The translations under genes were made by a program, and so were the position numbers. 64,000 nucleotides of DNA, taken from NCBI GenBank assembly GCA_037074765.1, contig JBAMDO010000004.1, positions 310,001 through 374,000 of the forward strand, in the 5' to 3' direction. This DNA is from Mansonella perstans (lineage: Eukaryota; Nematoda; Chromadorea; Rhabditida; Onchocercidae). Of the stretch, positions 36,763-62,200 are shown piece by piece (position 1 is the stretch's first letter; each line of letters opens with the position of its first letter). Under the pieces are notes generated by a model. That model worked only from the letters and a program-made list of their open reading frames with translations, searched no databases and was not told where the DNA came from.

Positions 36763-37606
36763 CCCAAAGAATGCAAAGCAATGAGCAGTAAGGAATCAGA
36801 AGATAAGGACAAAGAAAAATCTTTGTGCAGGAGGTGACAAATAGCATAGGGATTTAACGAAAGGAAAAAAAAAAAGCCTTCGGTTATTCCAATTCAATTA
36901 CTTCATTCAACTCAACAACATTTAAAAATATTTCTTCTACACTGAGTTGTTTATCACATGATAAAAAAGAATTATTTGTTACCATCATTAAGAGCTTCTA
37001 TCAGTTTTTAACTAATTAAAGTGAAGGATTTAATTTCCCCTTCCAACTCATTCAAATCTTACTCTAAAGCCAATCTCTATTCCCTACAACTCTGATTCCA
37101 GAAAACAAATTTACACAAGTTAAACTTTATTTTAATCTATTAAGAAATATTAGCCTTAAGCTTTTGAAACATTACATAGATCATGTCCACAAATTGAGAA
37201 TTCAAGAATTCAATTTAAAAAAAAAAAAACGTTCTGAGATCTCTCCCATCTTCTTCTACCATATTCTGTGGCTAAATTTCTATAAAAACTTTAACTTTCA
37301 CAATTCGCATATTTATTTTTAATGGAAGTTGGTTTGTAGTGCTCATGGTCATAAGATTTTTTACATCCTTGAATATCCAGTGAGGAATCGTGACCTTCTT
37401 CCTTGGAAGAAAAAAAGATCACAAACATATATATAATACATAAACATACACAAAATAAGCAATTTATTTATAGACACAGAATTCACATGCACAAACATTA
37501 ATTGAGCACTAATATGACAGAGTTGTTCGGCAATGAAAAATATTCACAGCAATTCAAATTTCAAAAAATTGTATTATACAGGAAACTGCGAAAAAAGAAA
37601 AAGATG
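34358..37606. other. Intergenic region upstream of cho-1
   Basis: It lies between the ABHD14-like gene's stop and the cho-1 start on the same strand and should include the cho-1 promoter. It contains a pyrimidine-rich stretch around 36340-36440 and an A-rich tract at 36729-36762. No coding exon was recognised. Confidence 0.55.
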
Positions 37607-39980
37607 TTACAATGAGGGAACAACGAAGGACTCCACCGTTTCAAAAAAATTTAAACAAGCTGACTGAAATGCAACTGGATTGCTGAGGTAACAAGCATGT
37701 CCTGCTGATGGTATTCTCAAAAGCCTGAAAAGAAGACTGAAACAAAATGAATATATACTTTAACAGAAAATTGAAAATTAGATGGATAAACTGAAAAAAG
37801 ATCAGCCAGTAATTTCTTCACTCGGGTGATCAAACTCTACAGCAACATTTGGATTTCAAATTTGAAAGCTTAATTTTACGTCTTACTTAGATGGGGCAGG
37901 TAGGAAATATACAGGTAAACAGAAAAAGGATTTTTTAAAAGTTTGGACTGGGCGAAAAAAAACATTTCAAAATAAAAAAAAATGAAAACTTACCTAGAAT
38001 TGGGTAACTTACTGAGGCTGGAGGCAGCACTAGGTCCTAGACTGGTGTCACTTTCACCCCATACTACCAGCACTGATGTTCTGATATTTTCGGGGGTTTT
38101 CGGCATCACATTTGTATTTGACAATGCAACAGCAACGACGCAAGTTATCCGACTTGTTCCAAGCAATGGGACAATATACTGTCCGGCCATACTATGTCCA
38201 ATAATGATAACCTGTAATAACAAAAAAATAAATTGAACATGAAAAACTCGAACTATTAAGCAGTTATAGAAATCATTAATTCAAAAAAAAAAATGAAGCA
38301 GCTAAATTTTGTTAATATTTTCTTTCAGGAAAAAAATACAGTTTCAAGTTCTAAAGCACGCATAGCTAGAGGAATTATTTCAGCTTTTTCAGAATCCGGA
38401 ACTGTAGGTCCACCAGTTTTACCACAACCAGGCATATCAAAAGCTAGACATCTGTATCCAGCAGCAGAGAAGATCTAAAAGAGAATTATATTTATAATTT
38501 AAAGAGAATTATTTTTTTTTATAATTTGAAAAAAAAATTATACAATTCAATATATGACTTCCCAACTGATTCATGAAAATGACCTGTTTTTAAAATATCA
38601 AGAATCCAATATCTCAAAACGACCTGCATTGTAGAATTTTCCAGCCATGTTGACGATGAAAACGACTGACCATGAATTAACAGAATTGTTCCTCTGTAAA
38701 TCACTTCTTGAGGAGGAACCGTTTCTCGGAAAAATATTTCGTATCTCTGAAAAAAAAAAATGTTTCTGAGAAATGGCCAAACCACCATGAATTAAAAAAC
38801 TTTTGAATTAAATTTCAAGTAACTAATTGTTAATCTCTAAATAACAATAAAATCGGTTTTTTAGAAAGAAATTTAAATTTGAATGTGAAACAATCTTCCC
38901 TACTTATCGAACAAATTTCTGAAAATTTTTGCTAGCTACTAAAAATAATGCAGCTAAACACTCAAAAAACATTAGTGCCGCACAGGCCGACAACAGGAAA
39001 TTATAATGAAGAACAAGGAAAAGCTCCCACTGTTTCAATAAAAAGAAAAGTACCCAAGACATAAAGAATTAAAAATAGCCTTCGGATGAGGAATTAAAGT
39101 GTAAATTTTGTTAAAATAAAAAACTAATTCACAGTTTAACTTCCCTATGGAGTTACATTAATCTGAGTATTAAAATTCTAAAGTTTATAATTTCACGAAC
39201 TGCAAGAAAAGCTTAAAATGACCAACGCCATGAAAACAATAAAAAGAACCCTGGAAATACTTCAAATCAGTGAAATGGATCAGTAACACACCTTATATTA
39301 CAGCACGAAGTAATCAGATTATGATGAAGTGGCATTTAGATTTTGACAGCAACAAAATTTTCTCAGTAGATTTTTCACGCAGTTTCACTGATTTCAAGAA
39401 TTCGTCAAACTTGAAATGTCTAAATGCAATATAAAATTCCTTTGACAAACAATTTCAAAAAAAAGTTACTCCCAATAATCAGTTATTCCCCATCTGAAAC
39501 CTTAGGTATGCTAAGGGAATGAACAAGAATGTTGCTTGAAGAGAGGTATGTGTATATGAGTAAACTTTAATTTTACCTTCTGCACTTTAAGACCAAAGGA
39601 CGAAGCATCCACACTGAATCAACAATGCCTATTTGGTTTTTAGGTTTCTTCAATATTAGAACTGTTTGGGAAAAAACTGCAGCATTTTTAAATTCGCGCA
39701 ACACAACTGCAGAGAGTTATTTTTACTACATTTGGTACGTTTTCTTTCATTGACGAAGAGCTTTCCTCACCGGTGGTCAGACTGCTTTGCCGGAGCTCTG
39801 GTAATCAACAAGTGATGATACAACATCTTGAAGATTCGATAATATATAAGCATAGGAACTTACCCCAGCAAGAAAATTCCCTTCAGCTGGTCTGACTGCA
39901 TTTGAACGCCATAATATTTTCTCCGGAATCGGCTTTTGAAAGTCAGTTAATTGCACGGTAGAATGTGTATGAGTATCCAT
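37607..39980 (-). CDS. ABHD14-like alpha/beta hydrolase
   Basis: Small single-domain serine hydrolase resembling vertebrate ABHD14A/B. Exons: 39980-39864, 38746-38624, 38474-38340, 38211-37994, 37724-37607, giving 236 residues. Family features: oxyanion-loop segment LLIHGQSFSSSTW, GYRCLAFDMPGCGKT, nucleophile elbow GHSMAG (Ser132), acid in VVWGESD (Asp180) and AGHACYLSNP (His207), so a Ser-Asp-His triad is complete. The elbow is the classical GxSxG, whereas human ABHD14B has SPSLSG as I recall it. Human ABHD14B is reported as a lysine deacetylase acting with CoA; whether this protein shares that is unknown. The start lies three bases after a splice acceptor. Confidence 0.88.
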
Positions 39981-40773
39981 AAACTAAGTTTAAGAATAAG
40001 CCTTATGTTTTTCGTAATCAATCCATAAACTTTATGGACACGGTTTACCGCAAGACTTATTATTTTTAAACTTATTTTAAAACTTAGTAGTTATTCAAAT
40101 TTTACCATACGTAAATGAATTAAATTCTCTTTATTTGATCAACTAGTGGAAATCAACTGAGGAAGATCTCTTGATTAGTCGAGAAAGAACCAATACCATC
40201 GATGCAATGCTGTGTAATATTACATAGTACAAAAAACTGCGAGTTACACAATATTGATCAATTTTTATATCTGTTCTTAAACAAGGTTCAAAACTAAGCA
40301 ACACAAATTAGAATTAAGACATTTAACCAAAAGCTTCGAAAAAACATTAAAACTGCTGTAGCATTAATGCTCACTGCTGGAATTTCAAAAACATCTGGTG
40401 AGACGGGATCGCAAATGAGTGTTACGCGAATTACGTAGATTTCCCGATAAACGGTATTAATAAAAGACTTCCTACAAAAATAAAAAGTTTTTATTTCCCA
40501 GGAAAACCGATAAAATATCGACATAACTTCAGTAATTACATTTATAAGTTTACTCTTGTAGTTCAAACGAATGAAATAACACTTATGTGAATTAGATAAT
40601 CAGAAGATAGTCGGAAGTTGAGCAACAATGAATTAATTCAGTGCTTCAGCAAATTTTTATTTTGTAATTCTAACAGCTAGTCATGTTACCTATAAAATCC
40701 AAGGATTACTGAATTAAATCAAACAAAAAACGAATCCAGATCAATTACAGACAAAATGCCAACAGACTAATTC
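39981..40773. other. Gap between mrps-25 and the ABHD14-like gene
   Basis: Same-strand gap of 793 bases. A minus-strand AATAAA (TTTATT at 40657-40662) lies 112 bases after the mrps-25 stop, and a TTAG acceptor lies at 39984-39985 just before the next start. A short minus-strand open frame at 40294-40566 has no recognised relatives. Confidence 0.5.
39984..39985 (-). promoter_or_regulatory. Probable trans-splice acceptor of the ABHD14-like gene
   Basis: TTCTTAAACTTAG ends three bases before the ATG. With no upstream exon in view this fits spliced-leader addition. Confidence 0.4.
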
Positions 40774-41705
40774 CTATGTATTATGATTCCACCGCCACTT
40801 CCCTTTCATGTAATCAGGTGCATAAAGCAGTGAGGTACATGGTTGCTGGCCTTGAACTTCACAAATACATTCCCTCTTGCACTTCCTCCCGAATAATGCT
40901 TGGTCGGTCCTCAATATTTTCTCCAAACGTTCTCGCCTAAGTGAAACTTTCGTTTTACCCAATGTCGTTCGTAACATTTCCTCAATTTCTTCGCGGGTTT
41001 TGCCTTCTAAATCGAACAGCACTTCACGACCATCATCTGCAATTCTCCATTTTGCTGAGAAAACAAAAAAAGTCTTGGTGTAACTCCTTCCTTAATCTAT
41101 CTGTTTTTATCATGCCAAAGACAAGTAAAAAATAATTGACGCAAACATAATTCATAATCGTAAGGCAGCACATCACTGCATGTGACAGCAAGGAAGTTGT
41201 TTTACAGTAAAAAAGAAATGCAAATACATATATGCACACTCTTTAAATTCAGTATTAATACATTTTATGGCAAACCGTGCTTCCAAAAACGATGACCTCA
41301 AAAAGTTACAAAAATTCTTAAAGATAACCTAAGAAAGCCTTCCCAAAGGGTACAATGCTGACATTCGTAAACCGCACCAACTGAACGTAAGGATTACTAT
41401 ACTGCAGCTGAGCCCAGTGCCAGAAAACAAAGTCTATAACTCCCTTATGTTGTATATCGTCTCGTGGAAACTGCTTATAACCAATGCTAAATATCTGAAA
41501 AATATACACACGAGTTAAATGATTAAGTAATCCGGGACAATGGAAACCTATGAACTTTCCACCTAAACACACAAATGCATTCGTCTAATTCAAAAGCATG
41601 TAATAAAAAAAAGCCAACCTTCACACGGTCTCTGAATTGTATTGTACCTTGTTGAAGATAGAGATACGTACGTCTCAACGGTACCGTGCCAAGCTTAAAT
41701 GACAT
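40774..41705 (-). CDS. mrps-25: Mitochondrial small ribosomal subunit protein mS25
   Basis: Component of the mitochondrial small ribosomal subunit. Exons: 41705-41619, 41494-41329, 41054-40774, giving 177 residues against 173 for human MRPS25. Matches in order: VPLRRTYLYLQQGTIQFRD (human FPIRRTLQYLSQGNVVFKD), a central QLQYSNPYVQLVRF segment, KTREEIEEMLRTTLGK, and the C-terminal RECICEVQGQQPC with conserved cysteines followed by MKGKW. The ATG was chosen because it gives the family N-terminus. It lies 593 bases downstream of AIMP2 on the same strand. Confidence 0.93.
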
Positions 41706-42298
41706 CAAAGAGACACAGCGCGGGAAAGAGAATGCCTTTAGCAACCTTCGGACAAGCACTCGAGGAGGTTAGGACTTCACGTACAGTCTGAATTGCATTT
41801 AGCACTCAGTAAATTTTGTCCCGCAACACTAAAAGCGATCAATCTTACCCTGCTACCAACACGTCAATCCCACGAAGTTGGGAACTTTCTTAGCCATCTT
41901 TGCTATAAAAATACCAGGAATTGGAAAATCCTTCTCTATTCGATATAACTGAATTGTATCAACTGCAAAGAACTCTTTCACATTTCAAGTTGAAAAAAAT
42001 GCATGAAACAAATAACTGAACAACAATGAAACAATTCTACTACTTAGTAAATACTAAAAAATCACAAATCTTGACAAAGACATCTCATTAAGAGGGAGAG
42101 AACCTGTAAGTGTATATTTCTGAAACAATAATCCAACTAAGCAGATATTACTAACGCCAGATCGAATAAGCCAATAACTAGAGCAATAGTTAATTATTAT
42201 AGAGCTCCTAACTTAACAGTACTTAACCTTACTAATACTGAAAGAACATCAGATCATCAGTGAGATTTAATAAACAAAAAATTAAAAGCCTAGTTATG
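41706..42298. other. Gap between AIMP2 and mrps-25
   Basis: Same-strand gap of 593 bases. No exon was recognised. It would be the intercistronic region if the genes form an operon. Confidence 0.5.
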
Positions 42299-43916
42299 TT
42301 ACTGGAACAATTTATCCATACGTTGTAACCATAATTCAACATTATTTGCATAATAAGATTGCTTCGTGATACAAGAATATGCAAGAATATCAGCTAATGT
42401 TGCAGCAACATTTGGAACCAGATAATCGTGCTGACCTAAAGCAGTACACATTTGACGATACAAATTATTTTCATTACTTCTGTTCGACAACACATCATCT
42501 ATGAGCACCAGCCAATAATCCATGTGTGCACAGATATCTGCATGCTCAAAATTTGTTGGATAAAGAGAGGTTAATGCACCAAGTAACTTCCAAACTGCGA
42601 TATGCCCTGATACTTTCATGCCATTTACTTCGGCAATCAAGCTTTTACCTATAAAAAAAAACGTATTAACAATAAGCGACAATAATACTAATACGGCTGT
42701 AGATTTATCTATGCTTCATAAAAGAATAGCTGGATACATTTTCGTTAATTCACAATCTAATCACTAAAGGCAATGAGATACAAGCTCAAAGAACTACTTA
42801 AAAATTATTGATTTTTTTCCTATTCGTGATAAAACGCCCAGTCGAAAAAATTTTGAAGAAACGATTTTGAAAAACCGTTTGAACAAATCTGAACAAAGTT
42901 CTCTCTACTGGTACCTTATTTTTCGCTATTAATACAAAAAAAAGTTCCCGCTACTTCAAACACATGCAAAATCTTTGTAATAAAAAAAGAAAGAAGGTTT
43001 AACACTTCGAAAATATGTTGCATAGCGGTGAACACTGCTGATATGCTTATACGAACGAGAAACGAAAATTTACCATTCTTAGATGATTGTAGCTTAATAG
43101 TACAACGTGGTGCACTAATCCCATCATTTAATCCTTCATACAATATAGAAGTTCTTGCGCCAACTTTCGCCAAATTTTTTAACCACAGTTCATTGGTATC
43201 ACCAACAAGTGTGACCATATTCATAGGATAATTTATGGTTTCGAAAACAACTATTACTGGATGATAGGATGTACCTATCTCCTCCTTTGGTGAAGTGCGG
43301 ATTTTACCCTGGAAAATTATCTTCATCTCTCTAAGAAAAAATGCGAGCTTATAATGAAACTACAAAATCGTTAAAAATAAGACTATTACTGAGTTACTGA
43401 AATGCAGCCGTGATTAAACTTGAAGCTCTGAAGTTAACCTTTCTGAATGCAAACCGTTGCTGCAGAACATTGGAGCAGGTCTTTAGCTCTCTGGATACTT
43501 CCTTAATTTCTGTTGAAGAATAGCTTATCAATGCCTTATTCAAACGATCAATAAAAGCTGTAAGTTCTTCAATGAGTTTCAGTTGATTTCTGTTGATAAT
43601 TTCCTTTAAACTTTCTCTCGTAACAGGTGTGACACTATCTGTAGTATTTCCCGTTGAATCTGTAAATATGAGAAGTAAATTGAGATTTCAAAAGTTCCAA
43701 AACACCGTAAAGAATTCCAGTAGGTTACATATGAGCTACATAATCATCATGATCATCATAATTATCATGAGATATCATGATAAGATTTTCAAAATGTAAA
43801 TAATTCACAAGTAATGTACCCGTAGAATTGAATGTATCATAAGTCTTTACTGAATACATCACGTCAGGCGGACGCATATTTTCGTAAACGTTCTGGTACG
43901 GTCTAACAGTATACAT
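42299..43916 (-). CDS. AIMP2: AIMP2 (p38), multi-tRNA-synthetase complex scaffold
   Basis: Scaffold protein of the cytosolic multi-aminoacyl-tRNA synthetase complex. Exons: 43916-43820, 43659-43439, 43308-43074, 42648-42299, giving 300 residues against 320 for human AIMP2. The N-terminus MYTVRPYQN matches the lysyl-tRNA-synthetase-binding MYQVKPYHG of vertebrates. Next come a Ser/Thr-rich linker, a coiled-coil helix (NRNQLKLIEELTAFIDRL) and a C-terminal GST-like domain with AVWKLLGAL, DICAHMDYWLVLIDD and ALGQHDYLVPNVAATLADI. The exon 3 acceptor could instead be a few bases upstream (ATG AAG at 43326), adding six residues in the same frame. An upstream in-frame GTG is not needed. Confidence 0.87.
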
Positions 43917-43943
43917 TTGTTGCACTATTCTCGAGGAAATAAC

Positions 43944-43945
43944 CT
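43944..43945 (-). promoter_or_regulatory. AIMP2: Probable trans-splice acceptor of AIMP2
   Basis: TTCATTTTAG ends 27 bases upstream of the AIMP2 ATG with no upstream coding exon visible. Confidence 0.4.
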
Positions 43946-44183
43946 AAAATGAAAATTCGTTTTAAGCATCAAAAGAAAACATCGCTCAAAACAACGAAGA
44001 ACGATGAAATACCAACAAACTCTGTGCAGTCTTCACCTATACCATTGCTGTTGCCACCGCCCACACATCATCAGCTTTGGACCACCTGTTGGCTTTTGCA
44101 GCTTTTCAAAATTGATTTAAATTCTCAAAAAGTGTTTAAAGTACGAATATCCTAACCAGTACCGCATTCCGCACCGTCCAAAT

Positions 44184-44322
44184 CTAATCTACATCCTTCC
44201 GGAAAGGTTATGTCCCCTCGCCTTCCCATTCCTACTTCTTCCTTTCTGTACTTTCTCTTCCCCTCGTTCTCTCTCCTCAACTCTTCTCAACGTTCCCTCT
44301 GATCTCTCTTTCTCTTTTCATT
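44184..44322. other. Pyrimidine-rich tract upstream of AIMP2
   Basis: About 140 bases that are C/T-rich on the plus strand, therefore GA-rich on the AIMP2 coding strand, 270-400 bases upstream of its start. This may be promoter sequence; the sequence alone does not prove it. Confidence 0.4.
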
Positions 44323-44465
44323 GATGCAAGCAATATCCAGACAGAAATTCTAATTTTTTCCTAATTAACTAGAAAATTGCTCAAAAGCTTCAAATTTTGC
44401 CACTCAATAAAAACCAGTCAGTCCATCGGTTGTATGTCTTTGAAGTAACACAATCCTAAATCGCT

Positions 44466-44528
44466 CCACAAAAAAAAAATTCAAAATTAGAAAAAAAAAA
44501 TTCAAAATTCGAAAAAAAAAATTCAAAA
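44466..44528. repeat. Three tandem A9-TTCAAAAT units
   Basis: Three copies of an about 20-base unit made of a run of A followed by TTCAAAAT and a short TAG or TCG variant. Confidence 0.85.
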
Positions 44529-45461
44529 TAAATATAAACAGTTTGAATAACATCATTTAGCATTCAGTGTAATTTCTTATCAATCGATTAAATTTCGACT
44601 GTCCCATATAAGTTATCATGTTAAAATGCATATAGTAACTGTTTAACTTGTTAATCATTGTTTATTTTCAGTGAAGTAATATTTCCGAAAATACTACAAA
44701 AATTCATAGCTTTTTGCAGCTTCCTGCAATATTACCAAACTATGTATCTATCATTGATTATATTATGGATACGTATTTTTTAGATGAATCGTAGCATAAC
44801 GCTTAGAAGGTCCTTTATCGTAAAGGTGGATGATATGCGGCTTCTATTCACTTAACATTCACTTAATTACATTTTATCAACTTATTACTATATCTTTACT
44901 TTCTTGTAACATTTACTGCCCACTTTACGTCGAGAAAAAAAATTTCAATCATAAAAATAACCCAACTTTGGTGCTTTTGTCGCAGTATTTCTTTGAGGGC
45001 AAAATATTACATTAAACCGGTTTATTAGCACCATATTCATTCGGAGATAATACTCCCAAATGCTTCAGTTTTCACGAAAAACTACTACAAGAAAAATCTG
45101 TACATAATAGCAAGTGAAAAAAAGAAAGGACACTTTAAATATGAATTATTTGTTTCTGTGTGTCTTCTCATTGAAAATTTTTACACTTTGTATTTTATAT
45201 TTCGGATAATCTTCAAAATTTTCAGTGAGGGAATCGAGTGGAAAACTTGATGTAACTACAAAAAGAATTCTCCGAAGTCATTTCAGATTTTTATTTTTAT
45301 GAAAGGAAAGAATCCGAATTACAGTGAAATAAATATGATCTTTGGATCAATCAATTGAATTTTGCAACACACAAAAACACAGAAGGCTTGGTTCATTGAG
45401 CAAATCATTTCCCATCAGTTTTCACCAAAACTTTAAGGGACGAACATAGCCATCTATGCAG

Positions 45462-45467
45462 TTTATT
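45462..45467 (-). terminator. egl-19: Polyadenylation signal candidate of egl-19
   Basis: AATAAA on the minus strand, 72 bases after the egl-19 stop codon. It is the nearest such hexamer seen downstream. Confidence 0.5.
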
Positions 45468-45538
45468 TCTAGAAATCGATTACAGAAAAAGGAGGAATTT
45501 TAGAAGGGAATCTTCCAGATAAAAGCACTATTCCAAAA

Positions 45539-59197
<13,659 letters not shown>

Positions 59198-59208
59198 ACT
59201 GATCAGTA

Positions 59209-59210
59209 CT
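59209..59210 (-). promoter_or_regulatory. egl-19: Splice acceptor just upstream of the egl-19 start
   Basis: AATTTCAG ends 11 bases before the ATG pair. It is either a trans-splice site or the end of a 5'-UTR intron; C. elegans egl-19 has alternative 5' ends, so the latter is possible. Confidence 0.4.
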
Positions 59211-62200
59211 GAAATTTTAATAGTTACTTCAAAATGGATAAAAAATGTAAATGGTTTCAAAAATGACGAGGATAATACAATTTTTTTTTCAACACGCAAG
59301 GAAATGTAATGAGTAAGAATAAGTGGCGGAAGTAAAAACACAGAGCCACAAGTTTCCGAATTTCTGTGTTTTGCTATCTTTCGAAACTTTGGCCTTAAAA
59401 AAGCACAAAGACAAAGCAAATCTACTCAATGGATAGCTGTAAAAAAGCAAGATAAGCGGTGACCTTTAATCAATGGCCAACGAAATATCTATTTGGTGGT
59501 TACACATTAAAATATTTTCCATGCACTAACAAACAGTTGACTGGAGAGAAAAAGCTGCGAAAAAATGAAAAGGTCAAGAGAAGGATATATTTTAAAAAAA
59601 TTACTGTATAATGGGGGTTGACAAATTAATATTCTTGCTATATAAACTGTACTCACTATCACTTGAATTTCGACAGATAATCTGCACTTGCATTTTATTA
59701 TTCAGTAAATGAATTGGAATTTGAAATTTGAAGCGGAAAATTCAGGAGCTAGAAAACCCATCAGTGTTGATTGTAAGAAACGGTTCCGTATGTCAAAATT
59801 CACAGTAAGTTTGTTATTGGCAGAGAAAATAGATCGTTTTTTGGGTCAAGAATGAAGGCACCATTCCTGTTGACTTTCGAAAATGTTTTAGAATTCTTAA
59901 GGTTTTCTCGCAAGAATGTAAACGAATGTAAACTGACCTGAGGTCGATGCTTATAAAATATGGTACAAAAGTGTTATGTAGTTATGATATGATAAAGGAA
60001 GGAACTCCTTGCACCCAATTTATTATTCAATAACAAAAGAATACAAATCATGATCTAGCCATGAGTGGAGAGTTCTACAAACATTTTAAAATATGCTGGA
60101 TATCCTTACCAACCAAATAATAATTTCCGCATGTTTATGCTTCGTTCCTGATGAAAACAATGTTGGTTAATCGATGAGAGTGATCTTAATGATAAGAATG
60201 AACAGAGTGGTAATTAATTTTTGTGGTAATAAATAGTAACAAAAGCATTCCAGATACAAAAAGCAGTCTTTGATGGACCATCAATCTTATAAATGGATGA
60301 AGAAGTTTTCTTGATAACAAACACGCACAAAGCCGCTATGTTGCTTTTACTATTTATATATAAAAATTTCAAACCTTCTCGGCAGAACTTGCTTAACTTT
60401 TGAAAGGGTGGAAGAAAGTACAAACACTCACCACATTCAAGAAAAAAGATCCTAGCAACATAACTGCTGTGAAAATGTGCGTTCAATCCCAACGATTTTC
60501 AAAAATCCAAGACGGAATGAAAATCCTTACAAAGATAATGCGTCTCATCGCGGTTAAAAATGTCAAGATCATCACTCTCTTTTATACAGTTTTCATAGAA
60601 CTTCAGGTCATATCTTACAGCAAGTAATTAAAATGGGAAAGAAATCACTTTATATAAGTTTGATGATTTTTCGGAACAAAAAAATTTTCGATGTAATCAA
60701 ATCTAGCTAGTTAACAAATTTACTTAAATTTCAACTTTCTTCCTAATTCAATTCCATTTTATAAGTGCTTCATCTTTGCCTTGCGAAAAGTGATTAACTG
60801 AACTGGCAGTGAATTGTTGGTGTCACCATGATCATTGAAGAAGAAAGAAGAAGGAAATTTTATATGATAAATACAGAAAACACAAGAAGAGGAAAGATAG
60901 TTTATCAAAGTTAACAGTAAACTAAATCATGATCATGGTTTAAAGTTTGTCAACATCAATTGCGAATTCATCTTTTCAATTATTAAATTTAGCTGCAAAT
61001 GAGGTAGAAGTGAAAATATTACGGTTATCAAAAAAGTTTTGCAAGTTACGGAAATAATCGAATGTGGCTGATCATATTTTATGAATTCACTGATGATTAC
61101 TGACTGTGTTTTGATAGTCAACAAAGTAAACATCGATTTTGGTGTGACTGTTACAAAACGTGGATAAGAATCAGCAATTTCCCCAAATGAAAAATCATTT
61201 AGAAATTCGGATACTTTTTCAATTTAATTTCTATAAAATTGTACCTGCAAATTACAGATTCTTTTTTAAAAAATTTTATAAAAAGAAATGAATTTCTACA
61301 AAGGTAGAGCAGTGGCATTCTCTAACAAGCAATCATGAAGATACATGAATATACTTTTTTTCGTACGAAGTGACAAGTATACTTTTCAAATAATGCATGC
61401 GGGAAGGAGGACGTAGGAAGGGCAACTGAAAGGCGATTGAATCACTGAATTCCCTTGAGAAAGATATCTTGTTATATTGAAAACAAATATAAGCTTCCTA
61501 ATTACCGGATACTCTTCTTCGCCGTTGCTTTCGCTAAATGAAAATCCTAGTGAAATATCATAACTATATCCCCTCTCTGTCTCCAAACTCTCTATAAAAT
61601 ATTCTAATTACTGCAAGTTTAGGATTTTTTTATCTTTATAATTCGAATGGAGAAATTTAATGTCCTAAACTCATTCAAACAAAAATTAAAAAAATAATGA
61701 AAAACAGTTCTCAGTAAAATGTGAAATGAAATGATTTTATATATATATTATATATAGAAATGAGAAAAGCCAGTACCTATTATTTATTGTAACCCAGTTA
61801 GACAGATATCAATATTGCAGTAATATCAATATTGATGGATACCTAACAAAGAGGGATTAATCTTTATATACAGTTTCCTATAATAAAAATATTTGACTTG
61901 TTGATAAAGCGAGAAATCAATTGATTATGTATCACGATGATGATTGAAATTGCTATTATATCTAGAAATTTAGGGAAGGGAATCACAATTTATTTGCAAT
62001 GAAAAATTCAAAATTCGCAAAGTCACTTTTCAATGAATTGAGGGCGAATCCAAAAATATTCACCAATTAAATAAAAATGCTTGATTTATGAAGTTAGATG
62101 AATTAGAAAACAGATGTTAAGTAAAACTGTGGATTATTTAGCATTCCGTAAGTTACCAAATTAGAAAATCACTCGAAACATAAATGCTTCGACCATTTCT

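Larger units (their letters stand above)
43946..45538. other. Gap between egl-19 and AIMP2
   Basis: About 1.6 kb. It contains the egl-19 3' UTR side (AATAAA on the minus strand at 45462-45467), a strong pyrimidine tract at 44184-44322, and a 20-base A-rich tandem repeat at 44466-44528. No coding exon was recognised. Confidence 0.55.

Noticed and set aside
40294..40566. Possible extra exon or small gene between mrps-25 and the ABHD14-like gene
   Set aside because: A hydrophobic tail is present and an acceptor-like site exists, but no family match and no partner exon were found.
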